DNA from: an uncultured Clostridia bacterium
GTDB lineage: Bacteria; Bacillota; Clostridia; Christensenellales; CAG-138
Assembly: GCA_937900325.1 (NCBI GenBank)
Contig: CALCEX010000118.1
Location: forward strand, 22,086-86,085
DNA: 64,000 nucleotides
Direction of reading: 5' to 3'
Shown here in pieces: positions 41,975 through 50,200 of this stretch (its first letter is position 1; every line of letters starts with the position of its first letter). The translations under genes and the position numbers were made by a program. The notes under the pieces were generated by a model that did no database searches, had not been told where the DNA came from, and saw nothing but the letters and a program-made list of their open reading frames with translations.

Positions 41975-43732
41975 TCAATGCAGGCGTATCTCCCGCCCGA
42001 AGGAGCGGGGCGCCGCGTATTTTTTGACTATATCGGTCATGGTGCTTTCGCTCATGCCCGGAACGTGCTTCATTGCGGGAAGCAGCCGCTTCATGGAGCT
42101 GTCGTCCACGAGACCCACCAGCTCCAGCAGCATTTTAGCGGCCCCCTCCGCCGTGGGAGTCTCGTTAAACACCGCCTCTATTGCGTCATTCAGTATGCGA
42201 AGCTCGATTATACGGGTGTCCGGCGTTTCAAGGAAGCTTGTGAACAGCGTGATGCAGGCTTCGCCTTCGCCTGCGGACCATATCCCCCGGGTGGAGACCA
42301 GATGATGCTCCTCCTTCATCACAAATACGGAATCCGTAAAGCTTCCGTCCATAGCCATATACACCGTATTGCGCTCGCACTGCTCGTAGAAGGTGACTGC
42401 GAGGCCGTTTTCCGTAGAGCTGAAGCGTATTATGTCCGCGCCCCTGCTGTAACAGCCGTGGACGTTTTGCAGCGGCTGCGGGAAAAGCGAGCCGTAGTTG
42501 TCGAAAAGGCGGAACTCCCTGCCGTCAAGGAGGGCGCGAATCTTATTGAAGGCGGCTTTGTCGGTCCCCAGGCCCTTTCTTGAGGAACCGGGGGAAAACA
42601 CCAGGCCGGCGAGATACGCCTTCAGGCTGTCGTAGCCTGCGGGGTAAGGCGCAAGCTCCGTGCCGGAGCAGGCCCAGAAGCAGGAATCAAGAAGCTGCAT
42701 CAGGGATGTTTTGGCGAAGAGCTGCGTGCTGCCGGAGTATATTATCGCCGCCGCGTCGTATTGCGGGAACATTACCGCGTACTGACCGAATGCGCCGTTG
42801 AACTGATAAGCCCCGCCGCCGCTTATCCATATCTGGTAGCCGTAGCCGTGCTTCATTTCGCCGTTTGGGGTGGATATCCGGGGCGATGTGGCGGCGCTTA
42901 TCCATTCTTCGGAGAGAAGCCTTCGTCCCTCCCATACACCCTTGTTTAAATAGAGCTGGGCTATTTTGGCAAGGTCCTCTATGCAGAGGCTCAGCCCCCA
43001 GCCGCCCTTTTCCGTGCCCTTGGGGCACGTTTCCCAGTGATGGCTGCGAATGTCCAGCGGCTCATACAGCCTTGGAGTGAGAAATTCGGTAAGGCTTACG
43101 CCCGTCTTTTTCCTCAGCACGGCGGAGAGCATATAGGTGTTGAGCGAATTGTATTCAAACTGGGTGCCAGGCTCGAACTTGGGCGCGGATTCCATGAACA
43201 TCTTTACCCAGTCCTCATCCAGGGCGCTGCCAACCTCGTTGAAGCGGACGCCCGTGCTCATGGTGAGAAGATGCCGTATTGTCAGCATTTTCGACCATCT
43301 GCTCGCGGGCTTGCCGGTATAGCCGGGGAATATGTCCTCAAGGCGCTCGTCTATATCCAGAAGGCCCTCGTCCACAGCCATACCCACGGCGGTAGAAACG
43401 ATGCTTTTGCTGGCAGAGTAGAGCATATGGGGGATACCGGGCCGGTAGGGGGCGTAATACCCCTCGGCGAACACCCTGCCATGGCGCAGCAGCATTACGG
43501 AATGCACGCCGAGCTCGGCGGAATTATCGGAAAGGCTCCTGAAGAACCGCTCCACCACCGTGCTGGAAAGGCCCGCCTCCTCGGGGGTGCAGCGCGGCAG
43601 GGATCTTCCCTCGGACAAAACGGGAAGGCTGCCCATCTGACGCGAGTAGCCGTAGACGGGTATGCCCTCCATGTCTCTTTTAAGCATTTTGATGAGCAGC
43701 TCAAGGCTGCGCATCTGAATGGTAATGTCCAT
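41975..43732 (-). CDS. Serine beta-lactamase-fold hydrolase (class C-like)
   Basis: A 585-residue protein without signal peptide or membrane helix, so probably cytosolic. The beta-lactamase/transpeptidase fold occupies about 45-370, with the SxxK motif SASKS (about 106-110) and the Tyr motif YNSLN. The HGYGYQIWIS and AFGQYAVMFPQ segments match EstB/class C esterases. The last 200 residues form a separate domain. It probably hydrolyses esters or amides rather than antibiotics. The ATG 43732 has GGAGG close by. It is first in a likely operon with the nucleotidyltransferase and glmS. Confidence 0.8.
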   Translation of the reverse strand: MDITIQMRSLELLIKMLKRDMEGIPVYGYSRQMGSLPVLSEGRSLPRCTPEEAGLSSTVVERFFRSLSDNSAELGVHSVMLLRHGRVFAEGYYAPYRPGIPHMLYSASKSIVSTAVGMAVDEGLLDIDERLEDIFPGYTGKPASRWSKMLTIRHLLTMSTGVRFNEVGSALDEDWVKMFMESAPKFEPGTQFEYNSLNTYMLSAVLRKKTGVSLTEFLTPRLYEPLDIRSHHWETCPKGTEKGGWGLSLCIEDLAKIAQLYLNKGVWEGRRLLSEEWISAATSPRISTPNGEMKHGYGYQIWISGGGAYQFNGAFGQYAVMFPQYDAAAIIYSGSTQLFAKTSLMQLLDSCFWACSGTELAPYPAGYDSLKAYLAGLVFSPGSSRKGLGTDKAAFNKIRALLDGREFRLFDNYGSLFPQPLQNVHGCYSRGADIIRFSSTENGLAVTFYEQCERNTVYMAMDGSFTDSVFVMKEEHHLVSTRGIWSAGEGEACITLFTSFLETPDTRIIELRILNDAIEAVFNETPTAEGAAKMLLELVGLVDDSSMKRLLPAMKHVPGMSESTMTDIVKKYAAPRSFGREIRLH

Positions 43733-43798
43733 TTTTCCTCCGGATATTAAGCCCTGGCAGGCTTATTCCTGAAGTATTTTATGGCGCCGGGCTTTTCA

Positions 43799-44539
43799 TT
43801 ATACCGCCGGCTCGGGTTCGGGCTCCCCAGCCTTGGGGATATTGCGTCCGGTGCGGTCGATGTAGAAGGCGGCGAAGGCCGCGCATACATAGGGCTGCAG
43901 CCAGAGGTCGCCTATGCCGCAGGTCAGCAGGCTGAGTATGCTCCAGCCTATGAAGGAAAGATCAAGGCAGAACAGCCGCCACTTGTGGCCGTCCATAAGC
44001 TCCTTGCTCATGTTCACCGCCTCTCGTATGCCAAGAGAGGGGTTTTCCGCCATGAGATACGGGGCAAGGCGGTAGCGGTAGTAGGCTATTATGCCCGGCA
44101 CGATCAGCAGCAGCGACCACAGCCATATGAACAGCGACATAAAGAGGTTGAGCCCCATGGCCTTTATGAGTATATCGCAGCGGGAGAATATGACGGATAC
44201 CTCGTCCTGCCTGTTCTCCGCAACGAGGTCAATGTAATACTTGCTGTGTCCAAGGGAGAGCGCGCCGGCAAGGAGTATGACGGCTATGCTCAGCGCAAGG
44301 GATATAAGCGAGCCGAATACGCTGTCCGCCGTCTCCACCGCGGCGTAGGTGGCAATGAAATCGCTGTAATTTCCGCTGAAAAGCAGGCCGAGATCCATAT
44401 GCCCCAGGTCTTTTGCAAGGTTGTATATGCTGTTCATGCTGCATATAAGGCCGACCAGGAAAGTAACAAGGATAGACCTGCCCCAATGACCCTTAAGCTT
44501 ATCGCGGGCTATGCGTCGAAATTCGCTTGCAGTAAACAT
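43799..44539 (-). CDS. DUF975 membrane protein
   Basis: A 246-residue integral membrane protein with six predicted helices. The N-terminus FTASEFRRIARDKLKGHWG and the middle LLLIVPGIIAYYRYRLAPYLMAENP are hallmarks of DUF975. The tail is short and Pro/Glu-rich. The function of this Firmicutes family is unknown. The start is ATG 44539 with AGGAGG upstream. It stands between the DUF1292 gene and the hydrolase gene on the same strand. Confidence 0.88.
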   Translation of the reverse strand: MFTASEFRRIARDKLKGHWGRSILVTFLVGLICSMNSIYNLAKDLGHMDLGLLFSGNYSDFIATYAAVETADSVFGSLISLALSIAVILLAGALSLGHSKYYIDLVAENRQDEVSVIFSRCDILIKAMGLNLFMSLFIWLWSLLLIVPGIIAYYRYRLAPYLMAENPSLGIREAVNMSKELMDGHKWRLFCLDLSFIGWSILSLLTCGIGDLWLQPYVCAAFAAFYIDRTGRNIPKAGEPEPEPAV

Positions 44540-44596
44540 GACAAGAATACCTCCTGAAATGGATTATTAAAACAGGTAAGATCAAAGGCGACAGCG

Positions 44597-44899
44597 TCAG
44601 TCGTCTATTTTGCAGCCGGAGCAGCCATCGCAGCTCTCCGCGTCGCACTCCATACGCGCCTCGACTATCTTGGAAAGAACCTCCATCTTGTCCTCATCGG
44701 CAGGGAGGAATTCCTCGTATTCGCCGTCTGTGCGGATGCGGAACACGAACAGATCGGATTCCTCGTCGTCGGCCGCCGCTGGGTCTATCATTACGGCGTA
44801 CTCCTCGTTTTCATAGTCGAAGTAATCGACTACCTCGAGCTCTATCTCGTTTCCTTCCTCGTCGTTGAATACAACTATATCCCTATCCAGCTCTTCCAT
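44597..44899 (-). CDS. DUF1292 family protein
   Basis: A 100-residue very acidic protein with the DUF1292 pattern (VFNDEEGNEIELEVVDYFDYENEEYAVMIDP...LFVFRI). Its C-terminus adds a Cys cluster, CDAESCDGCSGCKIDD, that could bind metal. In other Firmicutes the family sits near yrrL/ruvX and stress genes. The ATG 44899 has AAAAGGAG upstream, and a good promoter lies at 44942-44970. Confidence 0.87.
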   Translation of the reverse strand: MEELDRDIVVFNDEEGNEIELEVVDYFDYENEEYAVMIDPAAADDEESDLFVFRIRTDGEYEEFLPADEDKMEVLSKIVEARMECDAESCDGCSGCKIDD

Positions 44900-44941
44900 G
44901 TTAAAAATCTCCTTTTAAAAATCCATATTACTGGTAAGCAT

Positions 44942-44970
44942 ATTTTACCTCATGGCGGCCTTTACCGCAA
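44942..44970 (-). promoter_or_regulatory. Promoter of the DUF1292 gene
   Basis: On the minus strand TTGCGG (44965-44970), 17 bases, TAAAAT (44942-44947), about 45 bases upstream of the start codon. Confidence 0.55.
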
Positions 44971-45019
44971 GATAATAGCGGGATAATTGACAACGTGTTT
45001 ACATTAATAAAAAAGTTGC

Positions 45020-45267
45020 GTAAAAAAGCCGCCTGTCTGCCCAGGCGGCCCTTTTTTATACAAATATGGAGTTTTATCGGAAAGATATGGGGAAAAGCCT
45101 TATATAAAACCTAATGCTCTCTGTGTGCTGCTATCGCCTCCCTTCTCTGCGGCGCCCTATAGGGCTTATCGGAGGTGGGACGCCCGGCATCGGTAAATTT
45201 ACCGGGCAGGTGTTGCTGCGTGTTGCTGTCAGTGGGCTGTTCGCCTCCTTTCTTTGAAGTGATTATA
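45020..45267 (-). ncRNA. Candidate structured non-coding RNA (unidentified)
   Basis: The gap 44900-45344 has no gene. On the minus strand a TATAAT (45262-45267) is followed by about 235 bases ending in a strong terminator (45028-45058). In between are the 14-base palindrome CGGTAAATTTACCG inside an alternative GCCCGG...CCGGGC stem (45182-45207), the palindrome GCCCTATAGGGC and two direct copies of a GGAGGCGA-type block (near 45131-45147 and 45240-45256). It lacks an ORF with a start codon. I could not match it to SRP RNA, 6S RNA, T-box or ZTP riboswitch features. The -35 region is poor, so the transcript is only a proposal. Confidence 0.35.
45028..45058. terminator. Strong terminator in the 45.0 kb gap
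   Basis: GCCGCCTG-TCTGCC-CAGGCGGC with A6 before and T6 after; usable on either strand. For minus-strand transcription it would end the putative RNA at 45020-45267. Confidence 0.8.
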
Positions 45268-45344
45268 TGGTATCAGAAAGGTATGGCATAAATTTGGCCC
45301 AAAGTTATACTCCTGTGGCAGTTATATTAACGCTTTTTGTATGT

Positions 45345-46049
45345 TTATTTAAGCTTATCCGCCCCGGCGGGGGCAATGTCGAATACCGTCAGCGTATCGC
45401 CCTCCACGCAAAAGCGCACGTCAAAGCCGGAAAACTCAAGGCCGTACCGCTCCCCGTCCTGCTGGTATGCGGGCCGCGGGTCCTGCGAAAGAGCGGCAAG
45501 CAGCGCATCCCGCTTGACAGCGGGAATGGAAATAAGCAGCTCCTCCGGAAAGACCACCCGAAGCCGCTTTTCAAGCTTCTCTCCGGCAAAGCCGTCCTTC
45601 GCCTCCGGGTGGCTGTCGGTAAAGGAAAGATACGGCTTTATATCGTATATGGGGGTGCCGTCCATAAGGTCTGCGCCTTCAACCATGAGCACGCGGCCGA
45701 GGCCGGGGCGGCTTTCCACGGATACCAGCTTTACGGAGGAGAGGCCTATGGGGTTGGGACGATAGGGGGAGCGCGTGGCAAACACACCCATGCGGGTGTT
45801 GCCCCCAAGGCGGGGAGGCTTTACGGTAGGCCGAAAGCCCTGCCGCTCCACCCTTGAAAAGCCCCATATGAGCCACAGGTGAGAGTAGCCCTCGATGCCC
45901 CTGAGGGCGTTGGCGTCCCGGTATTCAGGCTCGAATATCACGGCGGAAAGCTGGCCGCCGCCCAGGCCGCTCTGGCGCGGCACGCCGAATTTCTGCGTGA
46001 AGTCGCTCCTTATGCGGGCTATGACCTTTAATGTGAAGGTGTCGGCCAT
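45345..46049 (-). CDS. trmO: tRNA (t6A37) methyltransferase TrmO
   Basis: A 234-residue protein of the TsaA/YaeB family, which N6-methylates threonylcarbamoyladenosine 37 in tRNA. Signatures are VIARIRSDFTQKFGVPRQSG, GIEGYSHLWLIWGF, GVFATRSPYRPNPIGLSSV and MDGTPIYDIKPYLSFTDSHPEA. A C-terminal extension (about 160-234) matches the bacterial long form. It starts three bases after the mscL stop codon on the same strand, so the two are probably cotranscribed. Confidence 0.93.
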   Translation of the reverse strand: MADTFTLKVIARIRSDFTQKFGVPRQSGLGGGQLSAVIFEPEYRDANALRGIEGYSHLWLIWGFSRVERQGFRPTVKPPRLGGNTRMGVFATRSPYRPNPIGLSSVKLVSVESRPGLGRVLMVEGADLMDGTPIYDIKPYLSFTDSHPEAKDGFAGEKLEKRLRVVFPEELLISIPAVKRDALLAALSQDPRPAYQQDGERYGLEFSGFDVRFCVEGDTLTVFDIAPAGADKLK

Positions 46050-46052
46050 GGC

Positions 46053-46466
46053 TTACTTTTCCGCCCCGGGCAGCTCAGAGGTGCAGCAGGGGCAGCGGGT
46101 AGCCTTATCGGGTATTACGCTGAGGCAGTAGGGGCATTTGCGGGGCTCCTTCTTTTCGCCGGGCTTTTTTACCATATCGTGCAGCTTGTTCATGGACTTG
46201 ACAAGCAGAAAGAGCACGAAGGCTATTATTATAAAGTTCAGCACCGCGGTTATGAAGGCGCCGTAGGCTATGGAGGCCCCGCCCACGCTTACGGCCTTGT
46301 CGCTGAAGTTCTGCCCTGCAAATATGCCTATGACGGGCGAAATTATGTCGTTTACAAGAGAGTCGACTATGCCCTTGAAGGCGCCGCCGATAATGACGCC
46401 CACGGCAAGATCCATGACGTTGCCGCGCATGGCGAATTCCTTGAATTCAGCAAGAAACTTCTTCAT
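46053..46466 (-). CDS. mscL: Large-conductance mechanosensitive channel with zinc-ribbon tail
   Basis: A 137-residue protein. Residues 1-100 are MscL (EFAMRGNVMDLAVGVIIGGAFKGIVDSLVNDIISPVIG, then the second helix), a pentameric safety valve for osmotic shock. The C-terminal tail has CPYC and CPCC spaced as a zinc ribbon. Such tails are known in Clostridial MscL proteins but absent in E. coli. The start ATG 46466 is clear of the tRNA-Arg gene. Confidence 0.95.
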   Translation of the reverse strand: MKKFLAEFKEFAMRGNVMDLAVGVIIGGAFKGIVDSLVNDIISPVIGIFAGQNFSDKAVSVGGASIAYGAFITAVLNFIIIAFVLFLLVKSMNKLHDMVKKPGEKKEPRKCPYCLSVIPDKATRCPCCTSELPGAEK

Positions 46467-46581
46467 ATGAAAAAATACCCGTCCCTTCAGGAGAAAATAT
46501 TACGGGCATTATTATAGCACAATATCGTGCGGAATAGGTGCGGTTATACAAAAAGAACCGCCTGACGGCAGCTCTTTTCGT

Positions 46582-46658
46582 TGGCGCGCCCTGAGGGATT
46601 CGAACCCGCGACCTTCTGGTCCGTAGCCAGACGCTCTATCCAGCTGGGCTAAGGGCGC
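46582..46658 (-). tRNA. tRNA-Arg (ACG)
   Basis: A 77-base cloverleaf including an encoded CCA. The acceptor is GCGCCCT/AGGGCGC, the T-arm is GCGGGTTCGAATCCCTC, and the anticodon loop CTACGGA gives ACG, which as inosine reads CGU/CGC/CGA. It reads toward mscL. Confidence 0.95.
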
Positions 46659-46742
46659 ATACGCTTTTTATCGCGTGCTTGATTATTATATCGCGTCGAA
46701 ACATATTTGTCAACGGCGATGATAAGTTTTTTAAAAGGCGGG

Positions 46743-46770
46743 TTGATTTTTTTTAAATCTGGTGTATAAT
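46743..46770 (+). promoter_or_regulatory. Promoter of tRNA-Ala
   Basis: TTGATT (46743-46748), 16 bases, TATAAT (46765-46770), 11 bases before the mature tRNA. Confidence 0.65.
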
Positions 46771-46781
46771 AGAGACGGTAT

Positions 46782-46857
46782 GGGGCATTAGCACAGTTGG
46801 TAGCGCGCAACGTTCGCAATGTTGAGGTCAGGGGTTCGAATCCCCTATGCTCCACCA
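46782..46857 (+). tRNA. tRNA-Ala (CGC)
   Basis: A 76-base cloverleaf with encoded CCA. The anticodon loop TTCGCAA gives CGC, reading GCG. The acceptor GGGGCAT/ATGCTCC carries the G3-U70 pair that identifies alanine tRNAs. Confidence 0.95.
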
Positions 46858-46863
46858 AACTTG

Positions 46864-46912
46864 ACAGGTCCGAACCTTATCCCGGTAGGGAATGGGTTCG
46901 GATCTGTTGTTT
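46864..46912 (+). terminator. Terminator of tRNA-Ala
   Basis: ACAGGTCCGAACC (46864-46876) pairs with GGTTCGGATCTGT (46895-46907), one G-U pair, then TGTTT; seven bases after the tRNA. Confidence 0.65.
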
Positions 46913-47004
46913 ATACAGATTACGTTATATAAACCGGCATAGATAAACACATGTGAGCCAAGTATGGGTATGAAACGATTTTTCATATATAAAGATGCTG
47001 CCAT

Positions 47005-47199
47005 GTGCAGTGTGACCTGCGCACCATGGCTTGGGGCGCGGTCGTAGCTGCGTTCAGCATTCTTGCCGCCATGCTTGATTTGGTCAACAGCGGCGAATTC
47101 AGCGCGATGAGCTTCGTTTCCGGACTGGTCGTTCCCGGGCTGTATGTTTACGGCGCAGTACTCAATTCCAAGGCGGACGCCATACAGAACGCAGAATAA
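47005..47199 (+). pseudogene. Remnant of a small membrane protein
   Basis: A 64-codon frame with two hydrophobic stretches (AWGAVVAAFSILAAMLDLV and FVSGLVVPGLYVYGAVL) and no Shine-Dalgarno site at its GTG. A different frame just upstream (ATG 46970, MKRFFIYKDAAM...) looks like its missing N-terminus, separated by a frameshift near 47003. The last 19 bases, including the stop, are duplicated in tandem (47181-47218). I read it as a decaying gene of the same island as the DUF4428 pseudogene; a genuine short gene cannot be excluded. Confidence 0.4.
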
Positions 47200-47233
47200 C
47201 ATACAGAACGCAGAATAAGGTCAGGAGGTTTCA

Positions 47234-47955
47234 ATGGAAAATTTTGATAAGAAATACTGTGACATATGCGGTGAAAAGATAGGCTTCCCCGGCAATAAAA
47301 AGCTTGAGGACGGCAACCTTTGCAAGAATTGCGCCGCAAAGCTTTCCCCTGGTTTTCCGAGCGCCGCCAAAGCACCGCTTAAGAAATAAAGCAGCAGCTC
47401 GACTACCGCGAAAGCAACAAATCCGCCGTTGCCGCGTTCCATGTGACCCGCGCACTGGGCGACAACGCAAAGGTTCTGCTTGATGACGGCGTATGCAAAT
47501 TTATGGTCACGAGCGCGCGCAGCCTTATGGATGCAAATTCGGACGTTATGGATTTTGCCGACGTTACGGGCTGCCGCATAGACGTGGACGAAAGCCGCAC
47601 GGAGCTGAAACAGAAGGATAAGGACGGCAAGGATGTTAGCTGCGTTCCCGCGCGTTATCGTTCCACATACACGTTTAATGTTATAATCAACGTTAACAAT
47701 CCATATTTTAATGAAATACGTTTCCGCCTTAACGGAAAAACGGTTGAAATAAACAACGTTATTGTGAATGCATACAATCGTTCAAACATTGACCAGCGCA
47801 AGAGCATAGATTACTGCGAATATGAAAAGCTTGGGCAGGAGATAGCGGATACGCTGACCCATATCCGCACCACCGTGCGCGAAAATATCGCCGCGGCAAA
47901 CGCTCCCAAGGCCAGCGTAAAATGTCCTTTCTGCGGCAGCGTCATAGAGGCATAA
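47234..47955 (+). pseudogene. DUF4428 domain protein, frameshifted
   Basis: ATG 47234 follows AGGAGG and encodes MENFDKKYCDICGEKIGFPG...CKNCAAKLSP, a DUF4428 zinc ribbon. After KLSP the frame shifts (expected PWFSERR; the sequence reads PGFPSAAKAP) and stops at 47389. In the +1 frame the WFSERRQST continuation also meets a TAA, then runs on through QQLDYRESNKSAVAAFHVTRALGDNAKVLLD to a C-terminal KCPFCGSVIEA, ending at 47955. So at least one base was lost near 47350 and one nonsense change followed. The intact form would be about 240 residues, with an N-terminal and a C-terminal Cys pair. Confidence 0.8.
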
Positions 47956-48333
47956 TATAGCGGAAATTCAAAAAGCCATCGATAAGGCAACAATATTTGT
48001 ATTTTGGGGAACGGGCATGACTCAGGTCATGCCCGTTACGCCTTTATCAGCCCGCCCGCAGGAGGCCAGTTCTTCAGCCAGAAGGCCTCTGCGCCGAGGG
48101 GACGAAACGGTAGGGTTGCTGCTCGGCTGGAACGGCAAGGGTGAGGACAAGATAAAGATCACCGCCGAGGGCTCGAATGTGTTCGTACAGGGCAGGGCTT
48201 TGAAAAATGCGGGCTCATGGGCGGTGCCTGCGCGGATGCACTTAATGGGAGCGGCGATGGTGCTGAGAGTGATGACCGGAAAAATACGCGCAGGCGTTAA
48301 GCCAATTTGAAATTACGCTATACAGGCGCGCCG
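47956..48333. other. 378-base gap with one hairpin, no convincing gene
   Basis: AACGGGCATGAC (48010-48021) pairs perfectly with GTCATGCCCGTT (48026-48037), probably the old terminator of the DUF4428 gene. The remaining sequence contains a 97-codon frame that begins inside the hairpin and has no ribosome site, so I do not call a gene. Confidence 0.5.
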
Positions 48334-48852
48334 TCATTCCGACGGCTTTGTTGCTTTATCATATATCTGAGAGGCTTTTTTGATAACAAAATCGAATATG
48401 AGGTAATATATCGCCGTGACAAGAAGATAAACGCCCAACAGAAGGCCCCGGCTGTCCGCAAGCTCGGGCGGGAGCTGCTCGGAGCCGGAAAGCGCGGTCA
48501 CGGAAAATATCGCCGTGCCTGTTATGAGTATTATGGCGAAGCGAATGCCGGAGCGCAGGGCGCGGCTTTTGCAGATGGCAATTCTTTCGCGCACCAGCGG
48601 ATAATAACCGAACAGGGCAAATATAAGGGCGCTGTCCTTTTTGCCGGGGATAAGCAGCGACGCGGCGGAAACCAGCAGCCATGCCGCCATGCCGTACAGG
48701 AGGCCGTCCTTGAGCGGCACTATCGCGATTAGGGCGAGCAGCGCCAGCAGCAGGGGGAGAGCGCCGGTAAGCGAGCCTATGAGCAGGAGCAGCAGCGCCG
48801 CCCCGGCACAGAAAAGCGCCAGGGCTGGCTTGTTTTGCGATAGCTTACGCAT
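48334..48852 (-). CDS. Membrane protein coupled to oppF
   Basis: A 172-residue protein with about five hydrophobic helices (from about residue 12: LALFCAGAALLLLLIGSL, LPLLLALLALIAIV, LYGMAAWLLVSAASLLI, FAIILITGTAIFSVTAL, LLLGVYLLVTAIYYLIFDFVI) and a basic C-terminus. The ATG at 48852 begins one base after the oppF TGA (TGATATG), so translation is coupled. I recognise no family. Being tied to an importer ATPase suggests an accessory role in that importer, which is inference. Confidence 0.6.
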   Translation of the reverse strand: MRKLSQNKPALALFCAGAALLLLLIGSLTGALPLLLALLALIAIVPLKDGLLYGMAAWLLVSAASLLIPGKKDSALIFALFGYYPLVRERIAICKSRALRSGIRFAIILITGTAIFSVTALSGSEQLPPELADSRGLLLGVYLLVTAIYYLIFDFVIKKASQIYDKATKPSE

Positions 48853-48853
48853 A

Positions 48854-49825
48854 TCAGTCGTAAAGGTGGCAGGCGCAGAAGTGGCCGGGAGAGAGCTCGC
48901 GCAGCTCGGGAACGGCCTCGCGGCATACGGGCTTTGCATACTTGCATCTTCCGCGGAATTTGCAGCCCGCAGGGGGATCTACCGGGCTGGGCACATCGCC
49001 CTCGAGCACAATGCGGCGGCGTTCCTTTTCGTAATCCGGGTCGGCGACGGGTATTGCCGAAAACAGCGCCGTTGTGTAGGGATGCCGCGGGTTTTTATAC
49101 AGCTCCTGGCTTTCCGCAAGCTCCATTATGCTGCCAAGGTACATCACGCATACCCTGTCGGATATGTTCTTTACCATGGAAAGATCGTGGGCGATGAAAA
49201 GATACGTAAGCCCCATATCCTTCTGAAGCTCTTCCAGAAGGTTCACAACCTGCGCCTGAATGGATACGTCAAGGGCGGAAATGGGCTCATCGCAGACGAT
49301 AAAGCGTGGGTTTATGGCCAGGCTGCGCGCTATTCCTATGCGCTGGCGCTGTCCGCCGGAAAACTCATGGGGGAAGCGGCTGGCGTGCTCCTTGCTCAAG
49401 CCCACCTTTTCCAGACAGTCGTATATTACCCGCTGCCGCTCCTCGCCGGAGCAAAGCTCATGTATGTCTATGCCTTCGCCTATTATATCTCCTACCGTCA
49501 TTCGGGGATCAAGGGAAGCGTAGGGATCCTGAAATATCATCTGGGCCGCCCGGGCGTATTCGCGGCGCTCTGCGGCGTTGAACCTGGTTATATCCTTCCC
49601 TTCAAACAATATTTTACCCGAGGTGGGTTCATAAAGCTTTACAAGGGTGCGGCCTATGGTGGACTTTCCGCATCCGGATTCGCCCACAAGGCCGAATGTC
49701 TCGCCCTTATATATGGAAAAGCTTATATCATCTACCGCCTTGAGGCACTGCCTGCCCGCAACCGGGAAGTACTTTTTCAAATGGGATACTTCGAGTATAA
49801 CGTCATTGCCTGTAAAGTTGGACAT
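48854..49825 (-). CDS. oppF: Oligopeptide ABC transporter ATP-binding protein OppF
   Basis: A 323-residue ATPase with Walker A GESGCGKSTIGR, Q-loop MIFQDPYASLDPRM, signature EFSGGQRQRIGIARSL, Walker B FIVCDEPISALD and the Cys cluster GCKFRGRCKYAKPVC at the end. The start is ATG 49825 with GGAGG upstream; the longer frame to 49948 is not supported. It is the missing ATPase of the oppABCD genes that diverge from it, with 375 bases between. Confidence 0.94.
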   Translation of the reverse strand: MSNFTGNDVILEVSHLKKYFPVAGRQCLKAVDDISFSIYKGETFGLVGESGCGKSTIGRTLVKLYEPTSGKILFEGKDITRFNAAERREYARAAQMIFQDPYASLDPRMTVGDIIGEGIDIHELCSGEERQRVIYDCLEKVGLSKEHASRFPHEFSGGQRQRIGIARSLAINPRFIVCDEPISALDVSIQAQVVNLLEELQKDMGLTYLFIAHDLSMVKNISDRVCVMYLGSIMELAESQELYKNPRHPYTTALFSAIPVADPDYEKERRRIVLEGDVPSPVDPPAGCKFRGRCKYAKPVCREAVPELRELSPGHFCACHLYD

Positions 49826-49945
49826 ATGAGCCTCCAAACAAAAGAAATGATGAAACAAAAAATCAGATAACAATTTTACCGAACATTTATTGTATCTTAT
49901 CACGAAAAGGGAAAAAGGTAAAGAAGAAACAGCGTGCAAAAATAA

Positions 49946-49975
49946 CATGAAAATACATGAAAGGCTTTCATGAAA
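49946..49975. promoter_or_regulatory. Candidate operator in the oppF/oppA divergent region
   Basis: CATGAAAGGCTTTCATG (49956-49972) is a perfect 17-base hyphenated palindrome; a third CATGAAA half-site precedes it at 49946-49952. It lies in the gap 49826-50200 between two divergent transport genes, a natural place for a regulator to control both. Confidence 0.45.
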
Positions 49976-50036
49976 TCAATTACAAAATCGCATCGATAAT
50001 TTTTGCGCAATATGATAGCCGCACTCGGACGTATTG

Positions 50037-50045
50037 TGCTATAAT
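50037..50045 (+). promoter_or_regulatory. Extended -10 promoter of oppABCD-pepQ
   Basis: TGCTATAAT fits an extended -10; the -35 region is poor. The oppA start is about 150 bases downstream, so the mRNA has a long leader with no hairpin I recognise. Confidence 0.5.
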
Positions 50046-50200
50046 AAGAAAATCAAAGACAGAGAATCGCACCAGCATATTTCACAGTAGCCCGCAGCGG
50101 CATTTTTATCTGAACAAAAAAGTATATCTTATAAGACGGATGTCACAACAAGCGAAACCATAACCCAAATAAATATCATAACCGAGAAGGAGAACTATCG

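Noticed and set aside
45028..45050. Possible ZTP (pfl) riboswitch, since GCCGCCTGGGCA occurs on the minus strand
   Set aside because: The upstream half of that riboswitch is absent, and the match is explained by the terminator stem. No purine gene follows.
46649..46858. 69-codon frame on the minus strand across tRNA-Ala
   Set aside because: It covers a confident tRNA gene and its promoter; the product is the common spurious tRNA-antisense translation.
48017..48310. 97-codon frame on the plus strand after the DUF4428 pseudogene
   Set aside because: It begins inside a perfect 12-bp hairpin, has no Shine-Dalgarno site and no recognisable domain.
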